A stretch of 64,000 nucleotides of DNA from Gracilimonas sp. (GTDB lineage: Bacteria > Bacteroidota > Rhodothermia > Balneolales > Balneolaceae): assembly GCF_014762685.1 (NCBI RefSeq), contig NZ_JABURM010000008.1, positions 62,001 through 126,000 of the forward strand, given 5' to 3'. Each line of letters opens with the position of its first letter. The first letter of the stretch is position 1. The notes beneath the pieces are model-generated. The model was not told the origin of the DNA. It saw only the letters and a program-made list of their open reading frames with translations, and ran no database searches. Shown here piece by piece: positions 43,796 through 52,478 of this stretch. Made by a program: the position numbers and the translations under genes.

Positions 43796-45433
43796 CTAAA
43801 CGGCACAGCAACTCAGTTTCTTAACGTCCTTGTCGAAGGTGAGCGCAGCCAGTTTGATGCCCTCTGACAGCGTTAGGTACGGGTGGAATTCGGATTTGAG
43901 CGACTGCACAGTCACCCCATGCCTCATAGCCAGAGCCAGTTCCATCAATAGTTCCGAGCCTTCCGGTGCCAAAATACGGGCTCCAATCAATCGGTCGTTG
44001 TCTTTGTTACGGATCAACTTGATATAACCACGGGTGTCCCGAGCGGCGATGGACCGAGGTACATTGTCCAGCGTAAGTTTCGTTGCTTGGTAGTTGACTC
44101 CCGCTTCTTCCGCTTGCTGTTCATCCATGCCCACACCGGCCACCTGTGGATCTGTGAAAATAACCCACGGTAAGACTGAAAAATCAGCTTTTCCATGACT
44201 ATCTCTCATCGCATTTTCAGCCGCAATTTTACCTTCATAAGCCGCAGTATATACGAACTGCCGTTCGCCAAGTATATCGCCAGCAGCAAAGATGTTGGCT
44301 ACATTGGTTCGCATGGTTTCATCAACGGGAATGTAGCCGCGTCCTTTGGTGTAAATTCCGGCAGATTCAAGATTTAAATGTTCTGTATTTCCCTGCCTGC
44401 CGGTAGCAACTAATATCTGATCGGCTTTAAATTCCTTTCCTTCTCCGTTCAACGTAAAGCGGATGCTTCTTTTGTTACCTGTTTTTGTTACTTCCAGAAT
44501 GTCTGTGTTCGTTAAAATGGACAATCCTTCCTCTTCCAAATATCCCGTTAAGGCTGTTGCAAGCTCTTCGGGTTGATCACTTAACACGTGTTCAGATCGC
44601 TGCAATACCGTTACCTTGCTTCCAAGCCGACTAAAGAGTTGTGCATTTTCAAGAGCAATATATCCGCCGCCCAAAATGATGAGCTCTTCCGGGAGTTCCT
44701 CAAGTTCATAGGCCGATTCATTGGTCAGATATCCCGCTTCTTTCAGTCCGGGTATTTCAGGAATGAACGGGGAAGCCCCTGTGGCAATTAAAATGTTCTC
44801 GCCGGTGTAGGTTGAATTATTAACCTGAACCTGATTTGTTTGAATTAACTTTCCGTACCCCTCAATAAGGGTGATGCTTGGATCATCCTTTATCACATTC
44901 ACATATTTTTCCTGGCGAAGATCACGAACCATCTCCCGTTTTTGCTCAATCACTTTTTTAAAATCACTGATGGTTGCCGTGGTTTCAATCCCTTCAAACC
45001 TCGGATGGGAAGCATTGTGAAAGGCTTCTGCTGTTCGGATCAGTGTTTTGGATGGCACGCACCCCACATTTACGCACGTTCCACCTGTTGGCAGACCTTT
45101 ATTAATAATAAGCGCAGTTCCCCCCAATTCACTGGCTCGGATAGCGGCAGCAAAAGCAGCCGAACCGCCCCCGATAATAATCAACGAGTAATGGTTTTCA
45201 CCAGTTTGCTCTTTTCCTGATTCGCCCACTACCTGATACTTTCCCGTCTGATTTACGGCTTCAATCACTGAAGCTTTATCAAGGGTGGATTCATCAAATG
45301 ATACTGTAGCCTTGCCCTTCGGATAGCTTACATCCGTCTTCTGTATTCCGTTTAGTTTGGATAGGTTTTTCTCAATAGAAACGGCGCAATGATCGCACGT
45401 CATGCCCGCTATGTTCAGTTCCAGTTCTTTCAT
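43796..45433 (-). CDS. merA: Mercuric reductase with N-terminal HMA domain
   Basis: A 545-residue flavoprotein reducing Hg(II) to Hg(0) with NADPH. The ATG at 45433 gives the normal start; an upstream frame overlaps merTP. An N-terminal MerP-like domain carries GMTCDHC (C13, C16). The FAD site is IIIGGGSAAFAAAIR, the redox pair is in GGTCVNVGCVPSK, the NAD site is LIILGGGYIALENA, and the C-terminal mercury-binding pair is in KKLSCCAV. Those three Cys pairs separate it from lipoamide dehydrogenase. It follows merTP by 4 bp in an arsR-merTP-merA operon. Confidence 0.96.
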   Translation of the reverse strand: MKELELNIAGMTCDHCAVSIEKNLSKLNGIQKTDVSYPKGKATVSFDESTLDKASVIEAVNQTGKYQVVGESGKEQTGENHYSLIIIGGGSAAFAAAIRASELGGTALIINKGLPTGGTCVNVGCVPSKTLIRTAEAFHNASHPRFEGIETTATISDFKKVIEQKREMVRDLRQEKYVNVIKDDPSITLIEGYGKLIQTNQVQVNNSTYTGENILIATGASPFIPEIPGLKEAGYLTNESAYELEELPEELIILGGGYIALENAQLFSRLGSKVTVLQRSEHVLSDQPEELATALTGYLEEEGLSILTNTDILEVTKTGNKRSIRFTLNGEGKEFKADQILVATGRQGNTEHLNLESAGIYTKGRGYIPVDETMRTNVANIFAAGDILGERQFVYTAAYEGKIAAENAMRDSHGKADFSVLPWVIFTDPQVAGVGMDEQQAEEAGVNYQATKLTLDNVPRSIAARDTRGYIKLIRNKDNDRLIGARILAPEGSELLMELALAMRHGVTVQSLKSEFHPYLTLSEGIKLAALTFDKDVKKLSCCAV

Positions 45434-45437
45434 CCTA

Positions 45438-46064
45438 TTATTCGTTATCTTGCTCTTGTTGAAGGTGGGCTGTAAATCCGGTCTTATTGATGGCATCCTG
45501 GAGGTCTTTTTCCGTGAGTTTCTTTTTTAAATACGAAATAGTAGCCGTTCCGCTGTCGTAGGATACCTCGGACTCAACAATTCCATCCAGTTTACCCAAC
45601 TCATTTTTTACACTGGCTTCACACCCAGCGCAGGTCATGCCTTCCACATTGAAGGTGACATGTTCTACATCTGCCTCAGAAACATATTGTACTTGAGTGG
45701 GCTGAGCGTCAGAGAAAAACCAATGAGAGTAGTTTGGAAAAGCCAGCAACAGCGCCGCCACAACGGTTACGATGCCAAGAAACGATTTAGACTGGGTGAA
45801 ATGGGCTTCTTCAGGATCACATTCACAGTCGATCTCTTTTGAGGGCTTCAGTTTTTGGTACCATGCAAACCCAAGTAAAAGAACAGTCAGCCCAATTAAA
45901 TAAGGCCGGAATGGGTCCATGAATGAAAACGTAGAGGCGATACTACTTGTGCCTGCCAGAATAGCCAGCACCGGTGTGATGCAGCAAAGGGACGCAATAA
46001 ATGCAACTCCGAGTCCCGCACTCAGCCATTTGGTGTCAGTTTTATTGTTTTGCTGCTTGTTCAT
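45438..46064 (-). CDS. merTP: MerT-MerP fusion mercuric transporter
   Basis: A 208-residue fusion. Residues 1-120 are MerT-like: helix 1 with the paired Cys (FIASLCCITPVLAILAG), a cytoplasmic Cys pair (DCECDPEEAHF) and a third helix (FLGIVTVVAALLLAFPNYS). Residues about 135-205 are a periplasmic MerP-like HMA domain with GMTCAGCEASVKNEL. Hg(II) captured outside would be passed to the membrane Cys pair and on to MerA. It overlaps the regulator gene by 4 bp. Fusions of this type are known from Bacteroidota. Confidence 0.93.
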   Translation of the reverse strand: MNKQQNNKTDTKWLSAGLGVAFIASLCCITPVLAILAGTSSIASTFSFMDPFRPYLIGLTVLLLGFAWYQKLKPSKEIDCECDPEEAHFTQSKSFLGIVTVVAALLLAFPNYSHWFFSDAQPTQVQYVSEADVEHVTFNVEGMTCAGCEASVKNELGKLDGIVESEVSYDSGTATISYLKKKLTEKDLQDAINKTGFTAHLQQEQDNE

Positions 46065-46441
46065 GCTGCTAATACCTCCATAATGGCATTGTTTTCAATC
46101 TGGTTAAAAAGTGGTTTCAAAAGCTCGTCATAAGGTTCTTGCAGAGAATAGAAGATGAGTTTTCCCTCTCGTCTCGAATCTAAAAGTCCGGTGTCTTTCA
46201 ATTTTCGCAGATGTTGCGATACCGCCGGTACGGTCATATCCAAAATGTCGCTCAAGTCACACGGGCATAAATCTTCCTCCGTGCTCAACAAGAACAGAAT
46301 TTTCAGTCGAACATCATTTCCGGCCAGCTTTAGTATGTCCGAGAGTTTTAAGATGGATGATTCTACCGCATGGATAGAATCAATGCAGCGGTTGATCTGG
46401 CTCAGATCGGCTACATCACGAATACAGGATTGTTTGCTCAT
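46061..46441 (-). CDS. ArsR-family regulator of the mer operon
   Basis: A 126-residue ArsR/SmtB regulator (DILKLAGNDVRLKILFLLS; recognition helix VPAVSQHLRKLKDTGLLDSR). The metal-binding helix has CPC in EEDLCPCDLSDIL, plus a Cys near the N-terminus (KQSCIRDV). It replaces MerR as the control protein here; ArsR-type mer regulation is known in several phyla. The gene leads the operon, overlaps merTP by 4 bp and faces two palindromic operators at 46452-46508. Confidence 0.92.
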   Translation of the reverse strand: MSKQSCIRDVADLSQINRCIDSIHAVESSILKLSDILKLAGNDVRLKILFLLSTEEDLCPCDLSDILDMTVPAVSQHLRKLKDTGLLDSRREGKLIFYSLQEPYDELLKPLFNQIENNAIMEVLAA

Positions 46442-46451
46442 AGGAATTATT

Positions 46452-46508
46452 ATTTAAGCGATTGCTTAAATGTAGGGTAAAGACATCATTTAAGCAAATG
46501 ATTAAATG
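46452..46508. promoter_or_regulatory. Tandem ArsR/SmtB-type operators upstream of the mer operon
   Basis: Operator 1 is a perfect inverted repeat ATTTAAGC-GATT-GCTTAAAT (46452-46471). Operator 2 is CATTTAAGC-AAAT-GATTAAATG (46487-46508), with one mismatch between arms. Both share the ATTTAA half-site, and their centres are about 36 bp apart. They lie 11-67 bp upstream of the regulator start, where bound ArsR dimers would block transcription. Confidence 0.85.
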
Positions 46509-46715
46509 AACTGAGGAATTTATAAAGATATACTTGTATGAGTGAGACTCTGTTAGTAAAAAAACCTGGAATGATTGAGAGTGACTGAAGCATCAAAAGA
46601 CCGGATCTTTATAAAGAATAGGAACAGTTATTATTAGACCTTGACGGAAAAAAGATTTAGCATTGTCTTTAAGCCCTGATTTTGTTAGCCTAAGCGCCAA
46701 CCCAATTGTTTATCT

Positions 46716-49700
46716 ATGACCATTCAGGAATACGTTGATCAGTTAAATCTGCGCTATAAATCAGGCATTTCGCGGGAGCACAGTTACCGGGGCGATTTAC
46801 AAACATTGCTTGGTAATTTATTACCCGACCTACTCATAACCAATGAACCCTCCCGAACCGATGTAGGCGCTCCGGATTATATCCTCACCAAAGGTAAAAT
46901 CCCGGTTGGATATATCGAAGCCAAAGACATAGGCGATCCAGATCTTGAGGGTAAAAAGAAGAATAAGGAGCAGTTTGAACGCTACAAAACCGGCCTTCCT
47001 AATCTGATCTTTACTGATTACCTCAATTTCCGTGTATATCGGGATGGAGAATTCCTGACCTCCGTTGCTATTGCTGAAATCAAAGACGGTAGCATAGTTG
47101 GGTTGACTGGGAATTACGACGAGTTCGAAAACATCATCAAAGATTTTGGAACGCATGTCGGGCAAACCATCCGCAGTGCCAATAAGCTGTCGAAAATGAT
47201 GGCCGGTAAAGCCCGTATCCTCGCTGATGTAATTGAGAAAGCCCTGAATGCCGATGAAGAAAAGCAGAAAAACAAAGTGAACGAGTCGGCTAACAATACC
47301 CTGCGGGAACAACTTGCTGCATTTCAGAATGTATTGATCCACGATATCAAGGCTAAGGAGTTTGCGGACATCTATGCCCAGACGATTGCTTATGGCATGT
47401 TTGCAGCCCGACTACACGATTCGACCTTGGATACCTTTGATCGGCATGAAGCAGCTGCACTTATTCCGAAAACCAACCCCTTTCTTCGTAAGCTATTCCA
47501 ATACATTGCAGGTTATGATCTGGATGATCGTATCGCATGGGTGGTAGATGGATTAGCTGATATTTTCAGAGCTACCGATGTAGATGGCCTTCTTAAGAAC
47601 TTTGGAAAAGCTACACAGCAGCAAGATCCCATCATTCATTTTTATGAAACGTTCCTGGCTGAATATGATCCCAAGCTTCGAAAAAGCCGTGGAGTCTGGT
47701 ACACGCCGGAGCCGGTGGTGAACTTTATAGTTCGGGCGGTTGATGACATTTTGAAAGACGATTTTGGGCTAAAAGAAGGCTTGGCTGATACCACCAAGAC
47801 TAAAGTCAAAGTAAAAGTACCCACTCATGACAAACGTCACAAAGGCGGAATGGTGGAAGAAGAACGGGAAGTCCATAAAGTGCAGATTTTAGATCCGGCT
47901 GCTGGGACTGGAACATTCCTCGCTGAAGTGATCAAGCAAATACATTCCAAGTTTGAAGGACAGCAAGGCATCTGGGCTACCTATGTTGAAGAACACTTGA
48001 TCCCACGCCTGAACGGATTTGAGATTTTAATGGCAAGTTACGCAATGGCTCACCTGAAACTGGATTTGCTGCTACGGGAAACCGGCGTGGAACCAAGCGG
48101 CAGTGAACGCTTTCGGGTGTATCTGACCAACTCTCTGGAAGAACATCACCCAGACACAGGAACCCTTTTTGCCGGGTGGCTGAGTGAAGAAGCAAATGAA
48201 GCCAACCATATTAAGCGTGATACACCTGTGATGGTTGTATTGGGTAACCCTCCTTATTCAGTCAGCAGTAGAAATAATGGAGAATGGATTGAAGAAAGAA
48301 TCAAAACTTATAAGGAAGGTGTACAAGGTTATAATAAAAATGCCTTGTCAGATGACTATGTTAAATTTATTCGATATGGGCAGTATTTGATTGAAAAGAA
48401 TAGTGAAGGCATACTTGCTTACATATCAAATAATAGTTTTATAGATGGTATTACCCACCACAAAATGAGAGAGGATTTACTTAATGCATTTGATAAAATA
48501 TATGTTTTAGACTTACATGGTAGCTATAAAAAACAAGAAGTAACAGATGATGGAGAGAAAGATGAAAACGTTTTTGATATCCAACAGGGTGTTTCAATAA
48601 ATATTTTTATAAAGAAAAAAGAGAATCACAATATGGCATCACTATTAAAAAATGATGTCTTAGGTAAGAGGAAAGAAAAATACAATTATTTAACTGACAA
48701 TAGTTTATCAACAATTAATTGGAAAGCGGTAGCCCCCCAATCACCAGATTACTTTTTTAAAGAATTCAAGTATAAACTGAGAGATCAATTTGAAGAATGG
48801 ATTTCCCTGGACAAATTATTCATTGAATCTGGTACTGGCATAAAATTCAGAAAAGACAATCTTTTGATTAAGCCTCACTTCGATAGGGATTCAGTAATTG
48901 AGTTATTTAAAGACATGAAAAATCTTGATTCTCAGCAAATACTTGAGAAGTATAATATTTCTGATACGAAAGACTGGAAAATTAGTGAGAAAAGGGACCT
49001 TTTTGAGGATGAAGCAGATGATATCATGGAAGTGCAATACCGACTATTTGATAGTAGGTTCACCTACTACCCTTATGAAAAAATCCATGAAATTATAGTT
49101 CGAGGTGATTCTCGAAGAGAACTAATGAGGAATTTATTTTTTGAAGATAATTTAGCTTTATTGTCTGCCCGTCAACAAAGTGCATATGATTTTCAACATG
49201 CGTTTATTTCAGATAGATTGGTTGATATGTGCACATTATCCGCTAAGTCAAAAGAAAGCACGTACACATTCCCTTTATATGTCTATCCAGAAAATAGCAC
49301 CCAACAAACTTTGGATGGAAGTATAGAACGAAGGCCTAATTTAGAAAAGAAAATCGTAGATAAAATTGCCAAAAATCTGGATCTGAAGTTCTCTCCGGAA
49401 AAGATAGAAACCGAAGGCACCTTTGCTCCTATTGATCTACTTGATTACATCTATGCCGTTTTACATTCCCCAAGCTACCGGGAGAGATACAAAGAGTTTC
49501 TCAAGATCGACTTTCCAAGAGTACCTTACCCTGAAGATCCCGAGCTTTTTTGGCAACTCGTAGAACTTGGTGGAGAGCTCCGCCAAATTCACTTACTGGA
49601 GCATCCTATGGTAGAAGAATTTATAACTACCTATCCCATTGCAGGGAGCAATGTAATTTCCAACCGGCTTACAAAAACCGATCCCGGTTTTATTCCGGAA

Positions 49701-49937
49701 GACGATGATGAAACCACCGGCAAAGTGTGGATTAATGAAGAGCAGTATTTTGGCAATGTGCCCAAAAAAGCCTGGGAGTTCTACATCGGAGGCTACCAAC
49801 CCGCCGAAAAATGGCTCAAAGACCGACGAGACCGAGAGTTATCCATAGATGAAATTCGACACTACCAAAAAATCATCGTGGCCCTTATGGAGACAGATAG
49901 GTTGGTGGGGGAGATTGATGAGATTTTGGAAGTTTGA
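46716..49937 (+). CDS. Single-chain type IIG restriction-modification enzyme (Type ISP-like C-terminus)
   Basis: A 1073-residue enzyme. Residues 1-150 form a PD-(D/E)xK nuclease: D54 in GAPDY and E68-A-K70 in IEAKD. A helical connector leads to an N6-adenine methyltransferase with motif I DPAAGTGTF (about 393-401) and motif IV N511-P-P-Y514. The C-terminal half carries the target-recognition region and the FPLYVYPENS-type Type ISP specificity motif. No helicase domain is present, so it is not a full Type ISP translocase. From about 48250 to 49350 the coding DNA is markedly AT-richer than its flanks, pointing to an exchanged specificity region. No separate methylase or nuclease gene is nearby. 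Confidence 0.9.
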   Translation: MTIQEYVDQLNLRYKSGISREHSYRGDLQTLLGNLLPDLLITNEPSRTDVGAPDYILTKGKIPVGYIEAKDIGDPDLEGKKKNKEQFERYKTGLPNLIFTDYLNFRVYRDGEFLTSVAIAEIKDGSIVGLTGNYDEFENIIKDFGTHVGQTIRSANKLSKMMAGKARILADVIEKALNADEEKQKNKVNESANNTLREQLAAFQNVLIHDIKAKEFADIYAQTIAYGMFAARLHDSTLDTFDRHEAAALIPKTNPFLRKLFQYIAGYDLDDRIAWVVDGLADIFRATDVDGLLKNFGKATQQQDPIIHFYETFLAEYDPKLRKSRGVWYTPEPVVNFIVRAVDDILKDDFGLKEGLADTTKTKVKVKVPTHDKRHKGGMVEEEREVHKVQILDPAAGTGTFLAEVIKQIHSKFEGQQGIWATYVEEHLIPRLNGFEILMASYAMAHLKLDLLLRETGVEPSGSERFRVYLTNSLEEHHPDTGTLFAGWLSEEANEANHIKRDTPVMVVLGNPPYSVSSRNNGEWIEERIKTYKEGVQGYNKNALSDDYVKFIRYGQYLIEKNSEGILAYISNNSFIDGITHHKMREDLLNAFDKIYVLDLHGSYKKQEVTDDGEKDENVFDIQQGVSINIFIKKKENHNMASLLKNDVLGKRKEKYNYLTDNSLSTINWKAVAPQSPDYFFKEFKYKLRDQFEEWISLDKLFIESGTGIKFRKDNLLIKPHFDRDSVIELFKDMKNLDSQQILEKYNISDTKDWKISEKRDLFEDEADDIMEVQYRLFDSRFTYYPYEKIHEIIVRGDSRRELMRNLFFEDNLALLSARQQSAYDFQHAFISDRLVDMCTLSAKSKESTYTFPLYVYPENSTQQTLDGSIERRPNLEKKIVDKIAKNLDLKFSPEKIETEGTFAPIDLLDYIYAVLHSPSYRERYKEFLKIDFPRVPYPEDPELFWQLVELGGELRQIHLLEHPMVEEFITTYPIAGSNVISNRLTKTDPGFIPEDDDETTGKVWINEEQYFGNVPKKAWEFYIGGYQPAEKWLKDRRDRELSIDEIRHYQKIIVALMETDRLVGEIDEILEV

Positions 49938-49962
49938 TGAGTCAAAGTTATTTCAGTTCGAT

Positions 49963-50640
49963 CTACCTTTCATCCTCATCTGATATTTCATACACAAATT
50001 TATAGCATACTTTCGCCCACCACTCAAAATGTTCTTCTTTACCTGTATCGTGATAGTAGTTCAGCTTTCTTAGGAAGTCCCCTTTATCTTGCAGGTTTTT
50101 CCAATCAATAAACTTACCATAAGCCAGCAAGTAAAGGTTTACGAACAGTCGTGCAACCCTACCGTTACCATCATAAAATGGATGGGTAAACACAAACTTC
50201 TGATAGAACCGAAGTGCATCATCAACAGGTGTGTCACTGTTGAAGTCTAACAAGTGCTGAAAGGCTCCTTTTAAATCTTCTTCAATGTTTTCAGGTTTTG
50301 ACCCTTTGAATCTTGATCGGAATTCTTGGCGTCTTTGGCCTCCAAAATATACCGACCCGGAGCCATCATGCTCAGTGCTTCTAAATTCTCCACTTATAGA
50401 AATGATCTCTTTAAAAATGACTATGTGAAAAGACTCACAGAGTTTTAGATAAATGTTTATAGAAGCTCTGGCTTCACCTTTTGTCAACACATTAACGAAG
50501 TAAGGGATCAGCTGGTTGTCTAAGGCGTCAAAACGAGTCCGGGCCAAACGGTTCGCTTCTTCAACATCATCAATAGAGTATTTAGCGGGAAAGAGTTCGA
50601 TTAGCTCCCGTAGTTGCTCTAATTCAGCACTATCACTCAA
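49963..50640 (-). CDS. Fic-domain protein, probable toxin
   Basis: A 225-residue Fic protein with the intact catalytic loop H153-P-F-Y-D-G-N-G-R161, the usual AMP-transferase site, and the upstream flap (ISGEFRSTEHDGSG). A C-terminal helical part ends in DEDER. I see no clear (S/T)xxxE(G/N) inhibitory helix in it, so control must come from another protein. The preceding gene, 2 bp upstream, encodes a Panacea/DUF4065 protein, the likely antitoxin. It converges on the restriction-modification gene with 25 bp between stops. Confidence 0.9.
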   Translation of the reverse strand: MSDSAELEQLRELIELFPAKYSIDDVEEANRLARTRFDALDNQLIPYFVNVLTKGEARASINIYLKLCESFHIVIFKEIISISGEFRSTEHDGSGSVYFGGQRRQEFRSRFKGSKPENIEEDLKGAFQHLLDFNSDTPVDDALRFYQKFVFTHPFYDGNGRVARLFVNLYLLAYGKFIDWKNLQDKGDFLRKLNYYHDTGKEEHFEWWAKVCYKFVYEISDEDER

Positions 50641-50642
50641 CG

Positions 50643-51251
50643 CTAATTGATCTGATTTACAAGGAATTTATAGTCTTCAGAAGCTTTTGAAAAGAGACTT
50701 TTGTATTCCTCAATAGAATCAAACATTACTTCCGCTGCTTTATCCGATTTGTCCATATCAAAGATAAAGGCATAGTGCGAAATGGTATTGGGCGGATAGT
50801 ACCCTTGACTCTTGGTTAATGGAAAATTCTTGGCAAATGACTCGTAGGTATAATAATCCAGAATCTCCTGATCAGTAATTCTGCCATTTACTTCTCTCTT
50901 GTTAATCCAGGGATCTTCCGCATGCGTTGCTTTGGACAATGTAATAGCATTATAGAAACCATAACTATCCAAAATAAAATCTACTACTTCTTTTTCCTCT
51001 TTAGAGAGCGGAATGTAGCTTGGAGTATCTTCGATAGGGTTATTTTTATACTCCTTATACTCATGGTAAATACCGGGATTTACCGGCCCATGCTTCCAAG
51101 CGAAGAAAGCATCAGAAGATTTGATCATCTTTTGATCAGCAACAAGTGTCCATACCTTTACATAGTAGAGAAGCTTTTGGAGCTTCATCGGGGTAATTTC
51201 TCCTGGATACTTATTCAGGATATAAGACGCTATGTTGTGTAAAGAATGCAT
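50643..51251 (-). CDS. Panacea (DUF4065/SocA-like) protein, probable antitoxin to Fic
   Basis: A 202-residue protein with the Panacea/DUF4065 signature: ITPMKLQKLLYYVKVWTLV, then FFAWKHGPVNPGIYHEYKEY and VVDFILDSYGFYNAITLSKA, THAEDPWI. Panacea domains are known antitoxins for many unrelated toxin folds; SocA, from the same family, is a proteolytic adaptor. The C-terminal 60 residues are variable and may carry toxin specificity. Its stop is 2 bp from the Fic start, the normal antitoxin-first order. A palindrome at 51331 upstream may be its operator. Confidence 0.88.
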   Translation of the reverse strand: MHSLHNIASYILNKYPGEITPMKLQKLLYYVKVWTLVADQKMIKSSDAFFAWKHGPVNPGIYHEYKEYKNNPIEDTPSYIPLSKEEKEVVDFILDSYGFYNAITLSKATHAEDPWINKREVNGRITDQEILDYYTYESFAKNFPLTKSQGYYPPNTISHYAFIFDMDKSDKAAEVMFDSIEEYKSLFSKASEDYKFLVNQIN

Positions 51252-51330
51252 TTGTTGATTTTTTTCGGAACACTTAATATAACAAAACTTGCAGTTTCTT
51301 ATTACCTGAACGTATTAAAAAAGTTCATCA

Positions 51331-51353
51331 TTTCCATATTGGGTAATATGAAA
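51331..51353. promoter_or_regulatory. Palindrome upstream of the Panacea-Fic pair
   Basis: CATATT-GGGT-AATATG (51335-51350) is a perfect inverted repeat with partly symmetrical flanks (TTTC / GAAA). It lies 84 bp before the Panacea start and 12 bp after the stop of the small membrane protein at 51362, so it may be a TA operator or a weak terminator. Confidence 0.35.
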
Positions 51354-51361
51354 CTCTCCAC

Positions 51362-51625
51362 TTAAAGTTCAACTTGTTGAGAAGAACCGGCAATTAAGGC
51401 AATAACCCCATACACGTAGCCAATAGCTTCCACGATAGCCAGTATTATGATTACCGTTTCATCCAATTCACCGGCATTAATTCGTCCGGTTGTGATCATT
51501 CCGGAGATACCCAAGCTGGTTAGACCGCTTTTGGCAATATCTTTACCTTCCTGCGGAGTTTCTTTTCTGAAAAACGTAATAAGTGTTGGTACGGATTTGA
51601 TGACGTTTCTAAGTAGTTTTTTCAT
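51362..51625 (-). CDS. Small membrane protein of the viral module
   Basis: An 87-residue protein with a basic N-terminus (KKLLRNVIKSVPTLITFFRK), a short hydrophobic glycine-rich helix (about 35-50) and a strong membrane helix (TVIIILAIVEAIGYVYGVIA, about 57-80). Size and layout fit a holin or a virion membrane protein, but no family is recognised. It is the last gene of the series, 31 bp after the coiled-coil membrane protein. Confidence 0.65.
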   Translation of the reverse strand: MKKLLRNVIKSVPTLITFFRKETPQEGKDIAKSGLTSLGISGMITTGRINAGELDETVIIILAIVEAIGYVYGVIALIAGSSQQVEL

Positions 51626-51656
51626 GAGGAATAAGGCTAAATTAGGTTAATAAGGC

Positions 51657-51944
51657 TTATTCACCCCCTCTTTCAAGGGACTGAATGCGTTGTTCGTGAT
51701 TGTTTAGTTCCTGGTCGGTTTTAGTTCGGTAGGTCTCAATGGACTGCTTCAATGATTCCAGGTCAACACCCTGGATCTTCTGCTCGGCCCGAATATTGAT
51801 CATCAGCTCGTACCACCTTTTGATTTCAGCTGTTTGGTTGTTGATCGAGTCGTAGATACCAGTCAAAAACAGGCAAATAATGGTCGTAATGATCAGCTCT
51901 TTATACTTACTGAGGTAATGCTCGGGCTTTGGTAATTTGCTCAT
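51657..51944 (-). CDS. Membrane-anchored coiled-coil protein of the viral module
   Basis: A 95-residue protein with one membrane helix (ELIITTIICLFLTGIYDSI, about 16-34) and a C-terminal coiled coil (SLKQSIETYRTKTDQELNNH onwards). The pattern resembles spanin-like or holin-associated proteins, and also some virion membrane anchors. It overlaps the end of the M15-type peptidase gene by 38 bp, as lysis genes often do. Function is not proved. Confidence 0.68.
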   Translation of the reverse strand: MSKLPKPEHYLSKYKELIITTIICLFLTGIYDSINNQTAEIKRWYELMINIRAEQKIQGVDLESLKQSIETYRTKTDQELNNHEQRIQSLERGGE

Positions 51945-52476
51945 AGCGTTGCTCGTAGTCCTGAATAGCTTCTGAAAGCGTTATGGTTTGTTTGTTCTCC
52001 CGGCAGTAAAACTGTCCGGTTTTGGTTGACTGGTAGTAGTAATGGCCATTAATCCGGAGCCATCGCAGTGGACGTTCGTTGATCTGCTTCCCACTCCACC
52101 CGTCCACATGAAGGCCAATTCCCGGAATCTTTTTTCCATTTACTTTGTGAGTGAATGTCCAGTCGAGATACAACCCTACTCCCTGAAAGGGCCACGTGGT
52201 TGCCAGCAGCCAGTGCTGAAGCGGACTTGCCTGTTTGGAAAGCCAGTCGGTAAAGAGCAGACAGTCAATGGCCAGGCCACTCCCATGTGATTTCGCATCG
52301 TTATCTCGCCAAGCAGAAGTGATCAGGGTTTTGATTCCCGTCCAATCTCTCCAGGCCAGAAACGAGCGCAGGAAATCCACATCCATTCGGGAGATGTTCC
52401 CCTGGACCTCAAAGTCTGACAAGGTAAAATTGCCCCCATAGCTTTCTATAAGGGCAATGTAGTCGGCTCGTATCAT
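51907..52476 (-). CDS. M15-type peptidoglycan peptidase (endolysin candidate)
   Basis: A 189-residue protein from the ATG at 52476, 2 bp after the upstream stop; an ATG at 52500 overlapping that gene is possible. It has the zinc-peptidase pattern of the M15/VanY group: SAWRDNDAKSHGSGLAIDCL (SxHxxGxAxD) and GIGLHVDGW (HxD). It would cut the peptide stems of the cell wall. There is no signal peptide. It lies between small membrane proteins, a typical lysis setting. Motif fit is good although the sequence is divergent. Confidence 0.78.
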   Translation of the reverse strand: MIRADYIALIESYGGNFTLSDFEVQGNISRMDVDFLRSFLAWRDWTGIKTLITSAWRDNDAKSHGSGLAIDCLLFTDWLSKQASPLQHWLLATTWPFQGVGLYLDWTFTHKVNGKKIPGIGLHVDGWSGKQINERPLRWLRINGHYYYQSTKTGQFYCRENKQTITLSEAIQDYEQRYEQITKARALPQ

Positions 52477-52478
52477 GG

